Of a DNA stretch of 64,000 nt, positions 25,964 through 33,131 are shown piece by piece. The notes below the pieces were generated by a model. The model saw only the letters and a program-made list of their open reading frames with translations, made no database searches and was not told where the DNA came from. Location: NCBI RefSeq assembly GCF_000271305.1, contig NZ_AKGD01000001.1, positions 744,001 through 808,000 on the forward strand, in the 5' to 3' direction. This stretch comes from Hydrocarboniphaga effusa AP103 (GTDB lineage: Bacteria; Pseudomonadota; Gammaproteobacteria; Nevskiales; Nevskiaceae). Positions within the stretch are counted from its first letter, which is position 1; each line of letters begins with the position of its first letter. A program made the translations under genes and the position numbers.

Positions 25964-26920
25964 TCAAGCGGCGTCGGGGCCGATCGCGGCCGCCAGGCCC
26001 TTGATGTGAATCTCGTGCAGCTCATGCGCCAGTCGCGGATTGGGGAAATGCCCCATCTGCGGAATCACGTGCACGTCGACCGGCACTCCGGCCGCTTTCA
26101 GGCGATCGCCATAGGCCACGTCCTCATCGCGCAGCACGTCCCATTCGCCGACCGTGATGAGCGCCGGGGCCACGCCTGCCACGGACTCGACCAGCAGCGG
26201 CGAAACCCGCCAGTCCTTGCGCTGCGATTCGTCGCTGATGTAGTTGCCGATGACGAAATCGTTGTCCTCGTGGCGCAGGCCATAGCCTTCGGCGAATTCC
26301 TCGTGCGACGGCGTGGCGCCATGCGCATCGGCGAGCCAGGATTCGAGGATCTGCAGCGAGAGCTTCGGCCCGCCGGCATCGCGTGCCATCAGCGACAGCA
26401 CCGCAGCGAAGTTGCCGCCGGTGCAGCCGCCACCCACCGCGATCCTGGCCGGGTCCCAGCCTTGGGCAAGGCCTTGCCGCTCGACCCACTGCAGCACCGC
26501 CCAGCAGTCTTCGAGCCCCTTCGGATACCGATTCTCGGGAGGCAGCCGGAAATCCGGCGCCACCACCACGCAGGGCACCTTGGCGGCCAGTAGCGTGTTC
26601 ATCCAGTCCCAGGTGCCCAGTCCGCCGCCGCCGACGAAGCCGCCGGGATGCGTGTGCACGTAGACGCCGAGCTTGGGCCCCGAGTAATTCTCCGGCGCAT
26701 AGATGCGCGTCGGCACCGGGCCGTTCGGGCCGGCGATCTCGACATCCCGCATCGACACGCCCGGCGTTTTCTCGCGCGAGGACGTCATCGCGGCCATGCC
26801 CATGCGCACGCCTTCCACGCCCATCATGCTCAGGGGCGGAATGGCTTCGAGCAGGGCGCGATAGTCCTCGTCGATCTTCGCCAGTCTCTGTTCACGCAGT
26901 TGTTCGTAACGCTCGTTCAT
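25964..26920 (-). CDS. HSL-type alpha/beta-hydrolase-fold protein with Cys nucleophile
   Basis: A 318-residue protein of the hormone-sensitive-lipase family (alpha/beta-hydrolase_3). The oxyanion motif reads HTHPGGFVGGGG instead of HGGG, and the nucleophile elbow reads VGGGCTGGN where the family has GDSAGGN: the serine is a cysteine (codon TGC on the coding strand). Asp in GEWDVLRDE and His in MGHFPN complete a triad. ATG at 26920 was chosen for family length. It may be a cysteine hydrolase, a weak esterase or a lyase, as other members with a changed serine are dehydratases. It lies 49 bases after the TonB receptor gene. Confidence 0.83.
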   Translation of the reverse strand: MNERYEQLREQRLAKIDEDYRALLEAIPPLSMMGVEGVRMGMAAMTSSREKTPGVSMRDVEIAGPNGPVPTRIYAPENYSGPKLGVYVHTHPGGFVGGGGLGTWDWMNTLLAAKVPCVVVAPDFRLPPENRYPKGLEDCWAVLQWVERQGLAQGWDPARIAVGGGCTGGNFAAVLSLMARDAGGPKLSLQILESWLADAHGATPSHEEFAEGYGLRHEDNDFVIGNYISDESQRKDWRVSPLLVESVAGVAPALITVGEWDVLRDEDVAYGDRLKAAGVPVDVHVIPQMGHFPNPRLAHELHEIHIKGLAAAIGPDAA

Positions 26921-26969
26921 TGCGCCTTGCTCCAAACCGAAAGGGTTTTTTCCATGATCCGTCGATGCT

Positions 26970-29306
26970 TCAGAAGTTGTAGCGAAGGCTGATGCCGGCC
27001 TCGCGCGGGCGCCCGAGATCGAAGCGTCGCGTTCCGGCCGAGCCGGTGTAGTCGGTGCCGCCGACGTAGTAGGTCCCGTCCAGTGCATTGGTCACGAACA
27101 GCGCGCACTCCAGCACGTCGTTGATGCTCTTCACCTCGGCCCGCAGGGACAGCAGGCCATATGCCGGCAGCGACAGCGACGTATCGTCCGTGGCGTTGCT
27201 GGCCTGGTCGTCCTGCCAGTTCCAGTTGGCGGAGAACACGTAGTGGAACCAGTTCGCGACGCTGTTCTGGTAGCGGCCGCCAACGGTGTACGTCAGCTTC
27301 GGCGCGCGCATGAAGCGGCTGTCCTTGGTGATGCCCGACGCGTCGCCGACCGAGTCGTAGCGCATGCGCAGCAAGGCGCCGTTGGCGAAGAATACGAGCT
27401 GGCGCGAGACCGCGGCCTGCATCTCCAGTTCGAGCCCCTGCGAATGCGCGGAGGCCGCGTTGTCGACGTAGACCTCGAGCGTCGATGCGTTGACGTTGAC
27501 CGACTGAACCTGCACGTCGCGCCACTGGGCGTAGAAGACCGTCGGGTTGATTCGAATCGCGCCGCCGAAGAATTCGGTGCGCGCGCCGATTTCGTAGCTG
27601 GTGACGTTCTCGGGCTTGTAGGAGCCGAGTTCGCTTCGGCGCAGGCCCGGCGTGAAGATCAGCGGCCCGCTCACGTTCACGTTGAAGCCACCGGCCTTGA
27701 ACCCCGTGGATACCGTGGCGTAGCTCATGATGCGGTCGGTCCACCGATACTGCAGCCCGACGCGCCCGGTGTTGCTCGTGAACTTTCTCCGCTCGTGATC
27801 GAGCAGCTCGCCGTTGCCGGAATCGCGAAGTGTCGCCTCCTTGTCGTCCTGGCTGATGCGATAGCCGCCGAGGACTTGCGCGTGCTCGAACAGCTCGTAG
27901 GTCGCGTCGACGAAGCCTGCGAGCGTATGCGTTCGCCGCTCTACGGGGTCCGGATCGTCGCTGATGCGGCCGAGCAGCAGCTGGCTGGTGCCCGGCAGCA
28001 TGTCGAAGCTCTGGCGCGCCGCGTACAGTCCGCTGACCCAGTCCAGGCGCTCATCGAGGGCCTTTCCGCCGAACTGGAATTCCTGGGAATAGATCTCGTC
28101 GCGCGTATGGGCCGATGCGCTGTACACCGGCGCCGGAGAGCCGTCGAGGTCCAGCGCGTAGCGGCTTCCGACTCGTTGCCATGCGCTCAGCGATTTCACC
28201 TCGACCGATTCCAGGCCGCTCCAGGTGACGCCGATCTGCGCGGCGCTGGACTGGGTGTCCGCGAACTCGCGTACGTTGGTGCCGGCCTGGCAATGGTCGC
28301 AGGTCGATGCGAAGCGATCGTCGTACGGCGGATTGGTGAGACCGCCCAGGGCCGTGAGGTTGTAGTACCACGGAATCGTATTCGGACGCGGCTCGATCGG
28401 CCCCGGTTGGGAATACGCCAGGCCATCGAGCTCGCTGCGATTGCGCTGGCCCATCAGCTCGATCTTGAGCGCGTCCATCGGCGTGACCAGCAGTTGCGCG
28501 CGAATCAGCTCGTTGTCCTGGCCGCCCGCGTCCTCGCCGCCGTCCTGCTGTCTGACGAAGCCGTCGCGATGCGGCCTTCCTCCGGTCAGGCGCAGCGCCG
28601 CCAGGTCGTCATAGGCGAGGTTGATCACCCCGGTCAGGTCGCGGCGGTCGTAGCTGCCGGCCGTCGCCTGCACGTAGCCGCCGTTGTCGAACTCCGGCGC
28701 GCGGCTGGTGTAGCGGATCGCGCCTCCGATGGTGTTGCGTCCAAACAAGGTGCCTTGCGGGCCTCGGAGCACTTCCACCTGCTGGATATCCAGCATGTTG
28801 AAGATCGCGCCCTGCAGCGAGGGGTAGTAGACCCCATCCACGTACACGCCCACCGCCGGCTCGGTTCCGTTGCCGGAACGCTGCTGCCCCATGCCACGCA
28901 GGAAGAACACCGCCGCACCGCCATTGGGGCCGGCCGCCGTGCTGACCTGCAAACTCGGAGCGACCTGCATCAGGTCCTGCGTCGACTGCACATTGCGCTC
29001 CTCGAGTTCCTGCGAGCCGAGCGCGGTGACCGCTACGGGCGTCTCCTGCAGGTTCTGCGAACGACGCTGGGCCGTGACCACGACCTCGGCGATCGCGGCG
29101 GTGCCCGCTTCGACCTGCTCGGGCGACTCCGGGGCGGCCAGCGCCGGCTCGAGTTCGATCACGGCGAGGTCGGCAGCGGGCTCCGTCGCCGGGGCACTGT
29201 CCTGGGCCCAACTCGTTTCCATCCCGGTTCCGGATCCCAGCGCCATGATCAACGCCACTGCCGATTGATGAAGCGCCGCATGCGCGCACGCACCTGCTCT
29301 GGCCAT
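26970..29306 (-). CDS. TonB-dependent outer-membrane receptor
   Basis: A 778-residue outer-membrane receptor. After a signal peptide and an Ala/Pro/Glu-rich stretch comes EVVVTAQRRSQNLQETPVAV (TonB box and plug start), then plug motifs RGMGQQRSG and VEVLRGPQGTLFGRNTIGGA, and a long barrel ending in the terminal aromatic LRYNF. It imports a large or scarce substrate using TonB energy; the class is close to receptors of sphingomonad and hydrocarbon-degrader type rather than a known siderophore receptor. GGAGGGG precedes the ATG. It is first in the operon to 23034, divergent from a LysR gene. Confidence 0.9.
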   Translation of the reverse strand: MARAGACAHAALHQSAVALIMALGSGTGMETSWAQDSAPATEPAADLAVIELEPALAAPESPEQVEAGTAAIAEVVVTAQRRSQNLQETPVAVTALGSQELEERNVQSTQDLMQVAPSLQVSTAAGPNGGAAVFFLRGMGQQRSGNGTEPAVGVYVDGVYYPSLQGAIFNMLDIQQVEVLRGPQGTLFGRNTIGGAIRYTSRAPEFDNGGYVQATAGSYDRRDLTGVINLAYDDLAALRLTGGRPHRDGFVRQQDGGEDAGGQDNELIRAQLLVTPMDALKIELMGQRNRSELDGLAYSQPGPIEPRPNTIPWYYNLTALGGLTNPPYDDRFASTCDHCQAGTNVREFADTQSSAAQIGVTWSGLESVEVKSLSAWQRVGSRYALDLDGSPAPVYSASAHTRDEIYSQEFQFGGKALDERLDWVSGLYAARQSFDMLPGTSQLLLGRISDDPDPVERRTHTLAGFVDATYELFEHAQVLGGYRISQDDKEATLRDSGNGELLDHERRKFTSNTGRVGLQYRWTDRIMSYATVSTGFKAGGFNVNVSGPLIFTPGLRRSELGSYKPENVTSYEIGARTEFFGGAIRINPTVFYAQWRDVQVQSVNVNASTLEVYVDNAASAHSQGLELEMQAAVSRQLVFFANGALLRMRYDSVGDASGITKDSRFMRAPKLTYTVGGRYQNSVANWFHYVFSANWNWQDDQASNATDDTSLSLPAYGLLSLRAEVKSINDVLECALFVTNALDGTYYVGGTDYTGSAGTRRFDLGRPREAGISLRYNF

Positions 29307-29467
29307 CGCCCCTCCATCTCGCGATCGAAGCGACTCGCGTTGCGGTCGCGTCGTGTTCTGTCGCTTTTCTAGTTGTCTGGCCGCGCCGCGAGCGATCGTC
29401 GGTCGGTCGCGGCTTGCCGAGGTGGCATGTTATGAACCGCGAGGGGATAAAATAAGATGTCAGTAAA

Positions 29468-29482
29468 TGCTCCCTGATAGCA
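29468..29482 (+). promoter_or_regulatory. Possible LysR-type box TGCT-N7-AGCA
   Basis: A short dyad TGCT-CCCTGAT-AGCA lies just before the LysR start codon at 29486, next to an AT-rich stretch GGGATAAAATAAGAT (29444-29458). It is placed in the divergent gap (29307-29485) between the TonB operon and the LysR gene, where an autoregulatory site is expected. The arms are only 4 bp, so this is tentative. Confidence 0.3.
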
Positions 29483-29485
29483 AAA

Positions 29486-30400
29486 ATGGATAACCTGACC
29501 CTCGTGAAGATCTCGGCCCTTCGGGATTTCCTGGCCGTCGTCGAACGCGGCAGCGTCCACGCCGCGGCGCGGCATCAAGGCGGCGCGCAACCCACGGTGA
29601 GCCGCAACATCCGCGAGCTCGAACGCAGGCTCGGCGTCGTGCTGTTCGAGCGCAGCGCCAAGGGCACGCAGCTGACGCCGATGGGCAAGGTGTTCTACGC
29701 GCGGGCCAAGTCGGCACAGACCGAATTGCTGCGCGCGCAGGAAGAGCTCGCGCAACTGCGCGGAGAGACCCACGGGCACGTCACCGTCGCGCTATCCACC
29801 GTGGCGCAGATCTCGCTGCTGCCCGATGCGCTCGAGCCGTTTCGCGATCGCTATCCGGGCGTGCGTCTGAACGTCATCGATGCGCTGTTTCCGCGCGTCG
29901 AAGGCGTACTGCGCAACGGAACCCTCGATTGCTACATCGGCCCGGTTCCGGAGGATGTGGGCCCCGACTTCCGGGTCGAGAAGCTGTTCGACAACACCCG
30001 CGTCGTGGTCGGGCGCAAAGGACATCCGCTCGGCAAGGCGAAGTCCCTGCGCGAGCTCGTCGACGCGGAATGGGCGACCACCACGGTGACGCCGAAAGCC
30101 GACGACGAGCTCGCGCCGCTGTTCGCCCACTACGGGCTCAAGGCGCCGCGCTCGGTCATGCAGCTGCACTCGGCGCTGACCACGCTGGTGCTCATCGGCA
30201 AGACCGACCTGCTCGTGCTGCTGCCCGTCCAATGGGTCCATTCGCGACTGTGGAGCGACGAACTCGAGACGATTCCGGTCAAGGAGGTGCTGCCGGCGCC
30301 GGCGATCAACATCGTGCGCCGCAGCGCCCTGCCGCTGACGCCGGCGGCCGAGTACTTCTGCGACATGATTCGCAGGGTCTCGGCCAATCTTCCGGCCTAG
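29486..30400 (+). CDS. LysR-family regulator (TsaR/CbbR-like), copy 1
   Basis: A 304-residue LysR protein: helix-turn-helix with GAQPTVSRNIRELERRLGV (about residues 32-50), then an effector domain containing LFERSAKGTQLTPMGKVFY and CYIGPVPEDVGPDFRVEKLF. It is clearly paralogous to the protein at 60178-61137 through its full length. Divergent from the TonB-receptor operon, which it probably activates. The ligand is likely a breakdown product of the imported substrate; nothing in the sequence identifies it. Confidence 0.87.
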   Translation: MDNLTLVKISALRDFLAVVERGSVHAAARHQGGAQPTVSRNIRELERRLGVVLFERSAKGTQLTPMGKVFYARAKSAQTELLRAQEELAQLRGETHGHVTVALSTVAQISLLPDALEPFRDRYPGVRLNVIDALFPRVEGVLRNGTLDCYIGPVPEDVGPDFRVEKLFDNTRVVVGRKGHPLGKAKSLRELVDAEWATTTVTPKADDELAPLFAHYGLKAPRSVMQLHSALTTLVLIGKTDLLVLLPVQWVHSRLWSDELETIPVKEVLPAPAINIVRRSALPLTPAAEYFCDMIRRVSANLPA

Positions 30401-30459
30401 TCGCGGCGCACTGCGCGGGCGCGCGCGATCGTGTGAGGCAGCTAGGCCGGAGCGAAGGC

Positions 30460-30495
30460 AAAAAAAGGCCGGCAAGCTGGAGGAGCTGTGCCGGC
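30460..30495 (-). terminator. Factor-independent terminator for the DUF1302 gene
   Basis: Read on the minus strand, a hairpin with GCCGGCA/TGCCGGC outer arms (30468-30474 and 30489-30495) and an inner AGCT/AGCT pairing is followed directly by seven T residues (A-run at 30460-30466 on the plus strand). It ends transcription of the minus-strand gene stopping at 30548. Confidence 0.75.
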
Positions 30496-30547
30496 AGAAG
30501 CCAACTTGCCAAGAGCGATGTTGTTGAAGCTCTACATCAACTCCTCA

Positions 30548-32581
30548 TCAGAACTGGTACCCGAGACGCACGCCGATCTCGTCGGCGAAATCGATCGTCG
30601 AGATGATGTTGTCGTTGTCGTTCCCTCCGAGGTCGCCATTCAGATAGGTGTAGTACACCTCGGCCGAAAACGGACCGCTCGGCTTCCAGCGCAGGCCCAG
30701 CTGCGTCATCAGGCCGCCGCGCGTGTCGTAGAGCACCGACGCGTCGATGCGATAGACCAGGTTCGGAAACGGCTGCTGGAACGCGAACACGAGGCCGTCC
30801 CAGCCACCGCTGATTCCGCCCGCGGAATTGCGCGAGTCGCCGTTCATGCCGTCGAGCAGGCGCCCGTAGAGATCGCTCTGGGTCCGATGCTCCCACTGGA
30901 ACACCATGTAGGTGGCCGGGAAGCTCGCGGAGAAGCGCTGATACTTTTCGAGCACCAGGGCAGTGATCCACTCGGAGCGCTCGTCGTAGTTGCGCGACAG
31001 ATTGGTGGCGGTGAACACGCGATCCGGCGTGTACAGGGCCTCGACGTTGATGATGAGCTGATCGAGCAGCGAGCCCGGCTCGCTGTCGATCGTGTAGCTC
31101 GCACCGAAGCCGAAGTTGTTCTCGCGCTTGTACTCGCGTGCCAGATGGCCGCGCAATCCGCCCGAGAGCTGGAAGAACAGATCGAGTTCGCGCATCGCCG
31201 CTTCGTCCGAGCCGACCGGCATGGCGAGCAGTGCCGCCGTGGCCGGAAACTCTTCGATCGAAGCATTGAGCGCTTCGAGCGCCGACAAGCGAACCATGCC
31301 CGCGTACGTGAACCATTCGGTCGCCGAGACGACGCCGGTGGGATCGATCTCGTAAGGCGTCTGGGCGAAGATCGGGCCCGCAGCCGAAATGCCGCCGTCC
31401 TGATCGAGCGGAACACCCAGCACCTGCGCGACCGTTGCGGTCAGCGGCGGCACCACGTTGGCGCGCGGGCCGGGCAATCCACGATCCACGCCCGATTCGG
31501 TCCAGCGCAGCACACCGTCCGGGTTGTAGCGATACGAATACGCGAACTGCAGGCCGATATCGCTGGCCTTGCCCTTCAGCCTCACGCCGTAGTTGAGCTT
31601 GTCGTCCACATCCCGGAAGCGATCGTGGATCGTGAACTGCGACGCGATGAGGTTGTACGGCGTGTTCGGATTGGCGTAGACGGTCGGCTGGAACATCTGC
31701 GCGAAGGCATCGATCTCCCATTCGTTGTTGATCTGGTACGAGGTGCGGATGGCCGGCGACGAGATGCGCTCGTCGGCGTATTCCTCGGGGGTGTAGTCGA
31801 GGAACAGGTGACGGCGCAGGTCGAGGCCGTTCGGCACGTCGAGCACGCGGAAGAACAAGGCCTGTCCCCACGCGATCTGCTGGTTGCCGAAACGAATCAG
31901 CAGCGGTCCGTTCTGATAATCCAGGGTCAGGAACGGCAGGTCCGCCATGTAGCGACGACCGCAGACTTCGAGCCGGTTCTGGCAACCGCCGCGGTTGAAG
32001 TTGTCGTACTCGAAATAGTTGGGCTTTCCGTACAGATGTCCGGACGCGCTGCTGCCGACCGCATCCGGATCGAAGTTGTCGTATTCGCCGAGTTCGTAGA
32101 TGCCGCGGACCAGCGCACGCGCCGACCAGTTGTCGTTGAGCGACAGCTGGAAATCGAGATGCGTGCGGAACTGCTGCAGGTTGAACGTATTGTTGGCGGG
32201 CCGGCCCGTACGGGTTGCGGTATCCGGAACGGCGCACGCGTCGAACGGCGGAAAGCCGCCGCAGCGATCGACGGCCCGCTGGTTGAACAGATTGCCGCGC
32301 TGGTTGTACGGATTCTCTTCACCGGTCATGCGAATCGCGGTTTCGATGCGCGAGAAGCCGCTGAACGAAAAGCCCACGCCACTGAAGAAGCCACCGCTCT
32401 CGACCGTCATCGGCGCCGGCATCGGATCGGGGCTGGCTTCCTGCTCGCTTGGCGCCTCGACCGGTGTCTCCTCTGCGCTCTCCTGCGCATAGGCAGGCAA
32501 AGCGGACAACAGCGTCATCAAACCGAATCCAGCGAAAAGCGGCCGGGCACGCATGCCGGTGTATTTTTTCTGCACGTCCAT
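30548..32581 (-). CDS. DUF1302-family outer-membrane protein
   Basis: A 677-residue protein with a signal peptide (MTLLSALPAYAQ) and a beta-barrel body ending in GVRLGYQF. DUF1302 features are seen: FRTHLDFQLSLNDNW, FGNQQIAWGQALFFRVLDV and RHLFLDYTPEEY. DUF1302 proteins are outer-membrane channels or surface proteins common in hydrocarbon and steroid degraders. GGAGGGGAA precedes ATG 32581; the frame extends to 32710 without family sequence. It shares a 550-bp divergent control region with the LuxR gene, which contains LuxR-type palindromes, so it may be part of that regulon. Confidence 0.85.
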   Translation of the reverse strand: MDVQKKYTGMRARPLFAGFGLMTLLSALPAYAQESAEETPVEAPSEQEASPDPMPAPMTVESGGFFSGVGFSFSGFSRIETAIRMTGEENPYNQRGNLFNQRAVDRCGGFPPFDACAVPDTATRTGRPANNTFNLQQFRTHLDFQLSLNDNWSARALVRGIYELGEYDNFDPDAVGSSASGHLYGKPNYFEYDNFNRGGCQNRLEVCGRRYMADLPFLTLDYQNGPLLIRFGNQQIAWGQALFFRVLDVPNGLDLRRHLFLDYTPEEYADERISSPAIRTSYQINNEWEIDAFAQMFQPTVYANPNTPYNLIASQFTIHDRFRDVDDKLNYGVRLKGKASDIGLQFAYSYRYNPDGVLRWTESGVDRGLPGPRANVVPPLTATVAQVLGVPLDQDGGISAAGPIFAQTPYEIDPTGVVSATEWFTYAGMVRLSALEALNASIEEFPATAALLAMPVGSDEAAMRELDLFFQLSGGLRGHLAREYKRENNFGFGASYTIDSEPGSLLDQLIINVEALYTPDRVFTATNLSRNYDERSEWITALVLEKYQRFSASFPATYMVFQWEHRTQSDLYGRLLDGMNGDSRNSAGGISGGWDGLVFAFQQPFPNLVYRIDASVLYDTRGGLMTQLGLRWKPSGPFSAEVYYTYLNGDLGGNDNDNIISTIDFADEIGVRLGYQF

Positions 32582-32867
32582 TTCCCCTCCATCGTTTTTT
32601 AGTCGCCCGTCGCACAACAGGCGTAACGCCACAACTTCAATCTTCGAAATTCTCTTGCGACTCGCGAACACCACGCTCCCGAAACAACGCGCCGCAACGC
32701 TGACGATCAAACGTCGTGTTGCTGACGGCTGCGGTGTGATGGCGGGTCCCGAACGTCGATGCGTATTTCTGCACGTCGACAGATACCCGTGACTTCCTTG
32801 GCTTGCACGAAGCGCGATGACTGATCTCGTCGTGATGGAATATCGGCCCCTACCCTCGATTCTTCAA

Positions 32868-32884
32868 CTACACCAAATGGGTAG
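32868..32884. promoter_or_regulatory. CTAC(A)C-N5-GGGTAG palindrome, site A
   Basis: CTACAC-CAAAT-GGGTAG, one mismatch from the consensus CTACCC-N5-GGGTAG. It lies 284 bp ahead of the minus-strand DUF1302 start and 248 bp ahead of the LuxR start. Half-sites flank it on both sides, so several regulator dimers could bind. Confidence 0.5.
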
Positions 32885-33054
32885 CGGTACTGGGTAGCGC
32901 TGCGACTCGACATCGGGCGCTCTCGAGGTGACTGATTCGACAGGTTTGAATGCGTGTTTCGACTCGACGCTCGATCGAAAGCTTGCGCAAGTCTTCGTAG
33001 GCCGCACACCCACGGACTGCATATCGAAAAGAATCAGGGCTTTCGAAGCATTTC

Positions 33055-33071
33055 CTACCCGCTTCGGGTAG
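33055..33071. promoter_or_regulatory. CTACCC-N5-GGGTAG palindrome, site B
   Basis: A perfect copy, CTACCC-GCTTC-GGGTAG, ending 60 bp before the start codon of the LuxR-family gene at 33132. The place fits autoregulation. The same 17-bp pattern recurs before the cytochrome gene and in the tlpA/ccmC gap. Confidence 0.6.
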
Positions 33072-33131
33072 CGACACGGAGCACTTCAACTGGGGTATCG
33101 TTCAATCAGGAGAACTCCATCGATACGGGCA

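Larger units (their letters stand above)
32582..33131. promoter_or_regulatory. 550-bp divergent control region, DUF1302 gene / LuxR gene
   Basis: No gene supported. It is more AT-rich than its surroundings and holds the palindromes listed at 32868-32884 and 33055-33071, plus lone half-sites CTACCC at 32850-32855 and GGGTAG at 32892-32897. AGGAGAACTCC lies at 33109-33119 ahead of the LuxR start at 33132. Both flanking genes start from this region. Confidence 0.6.
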
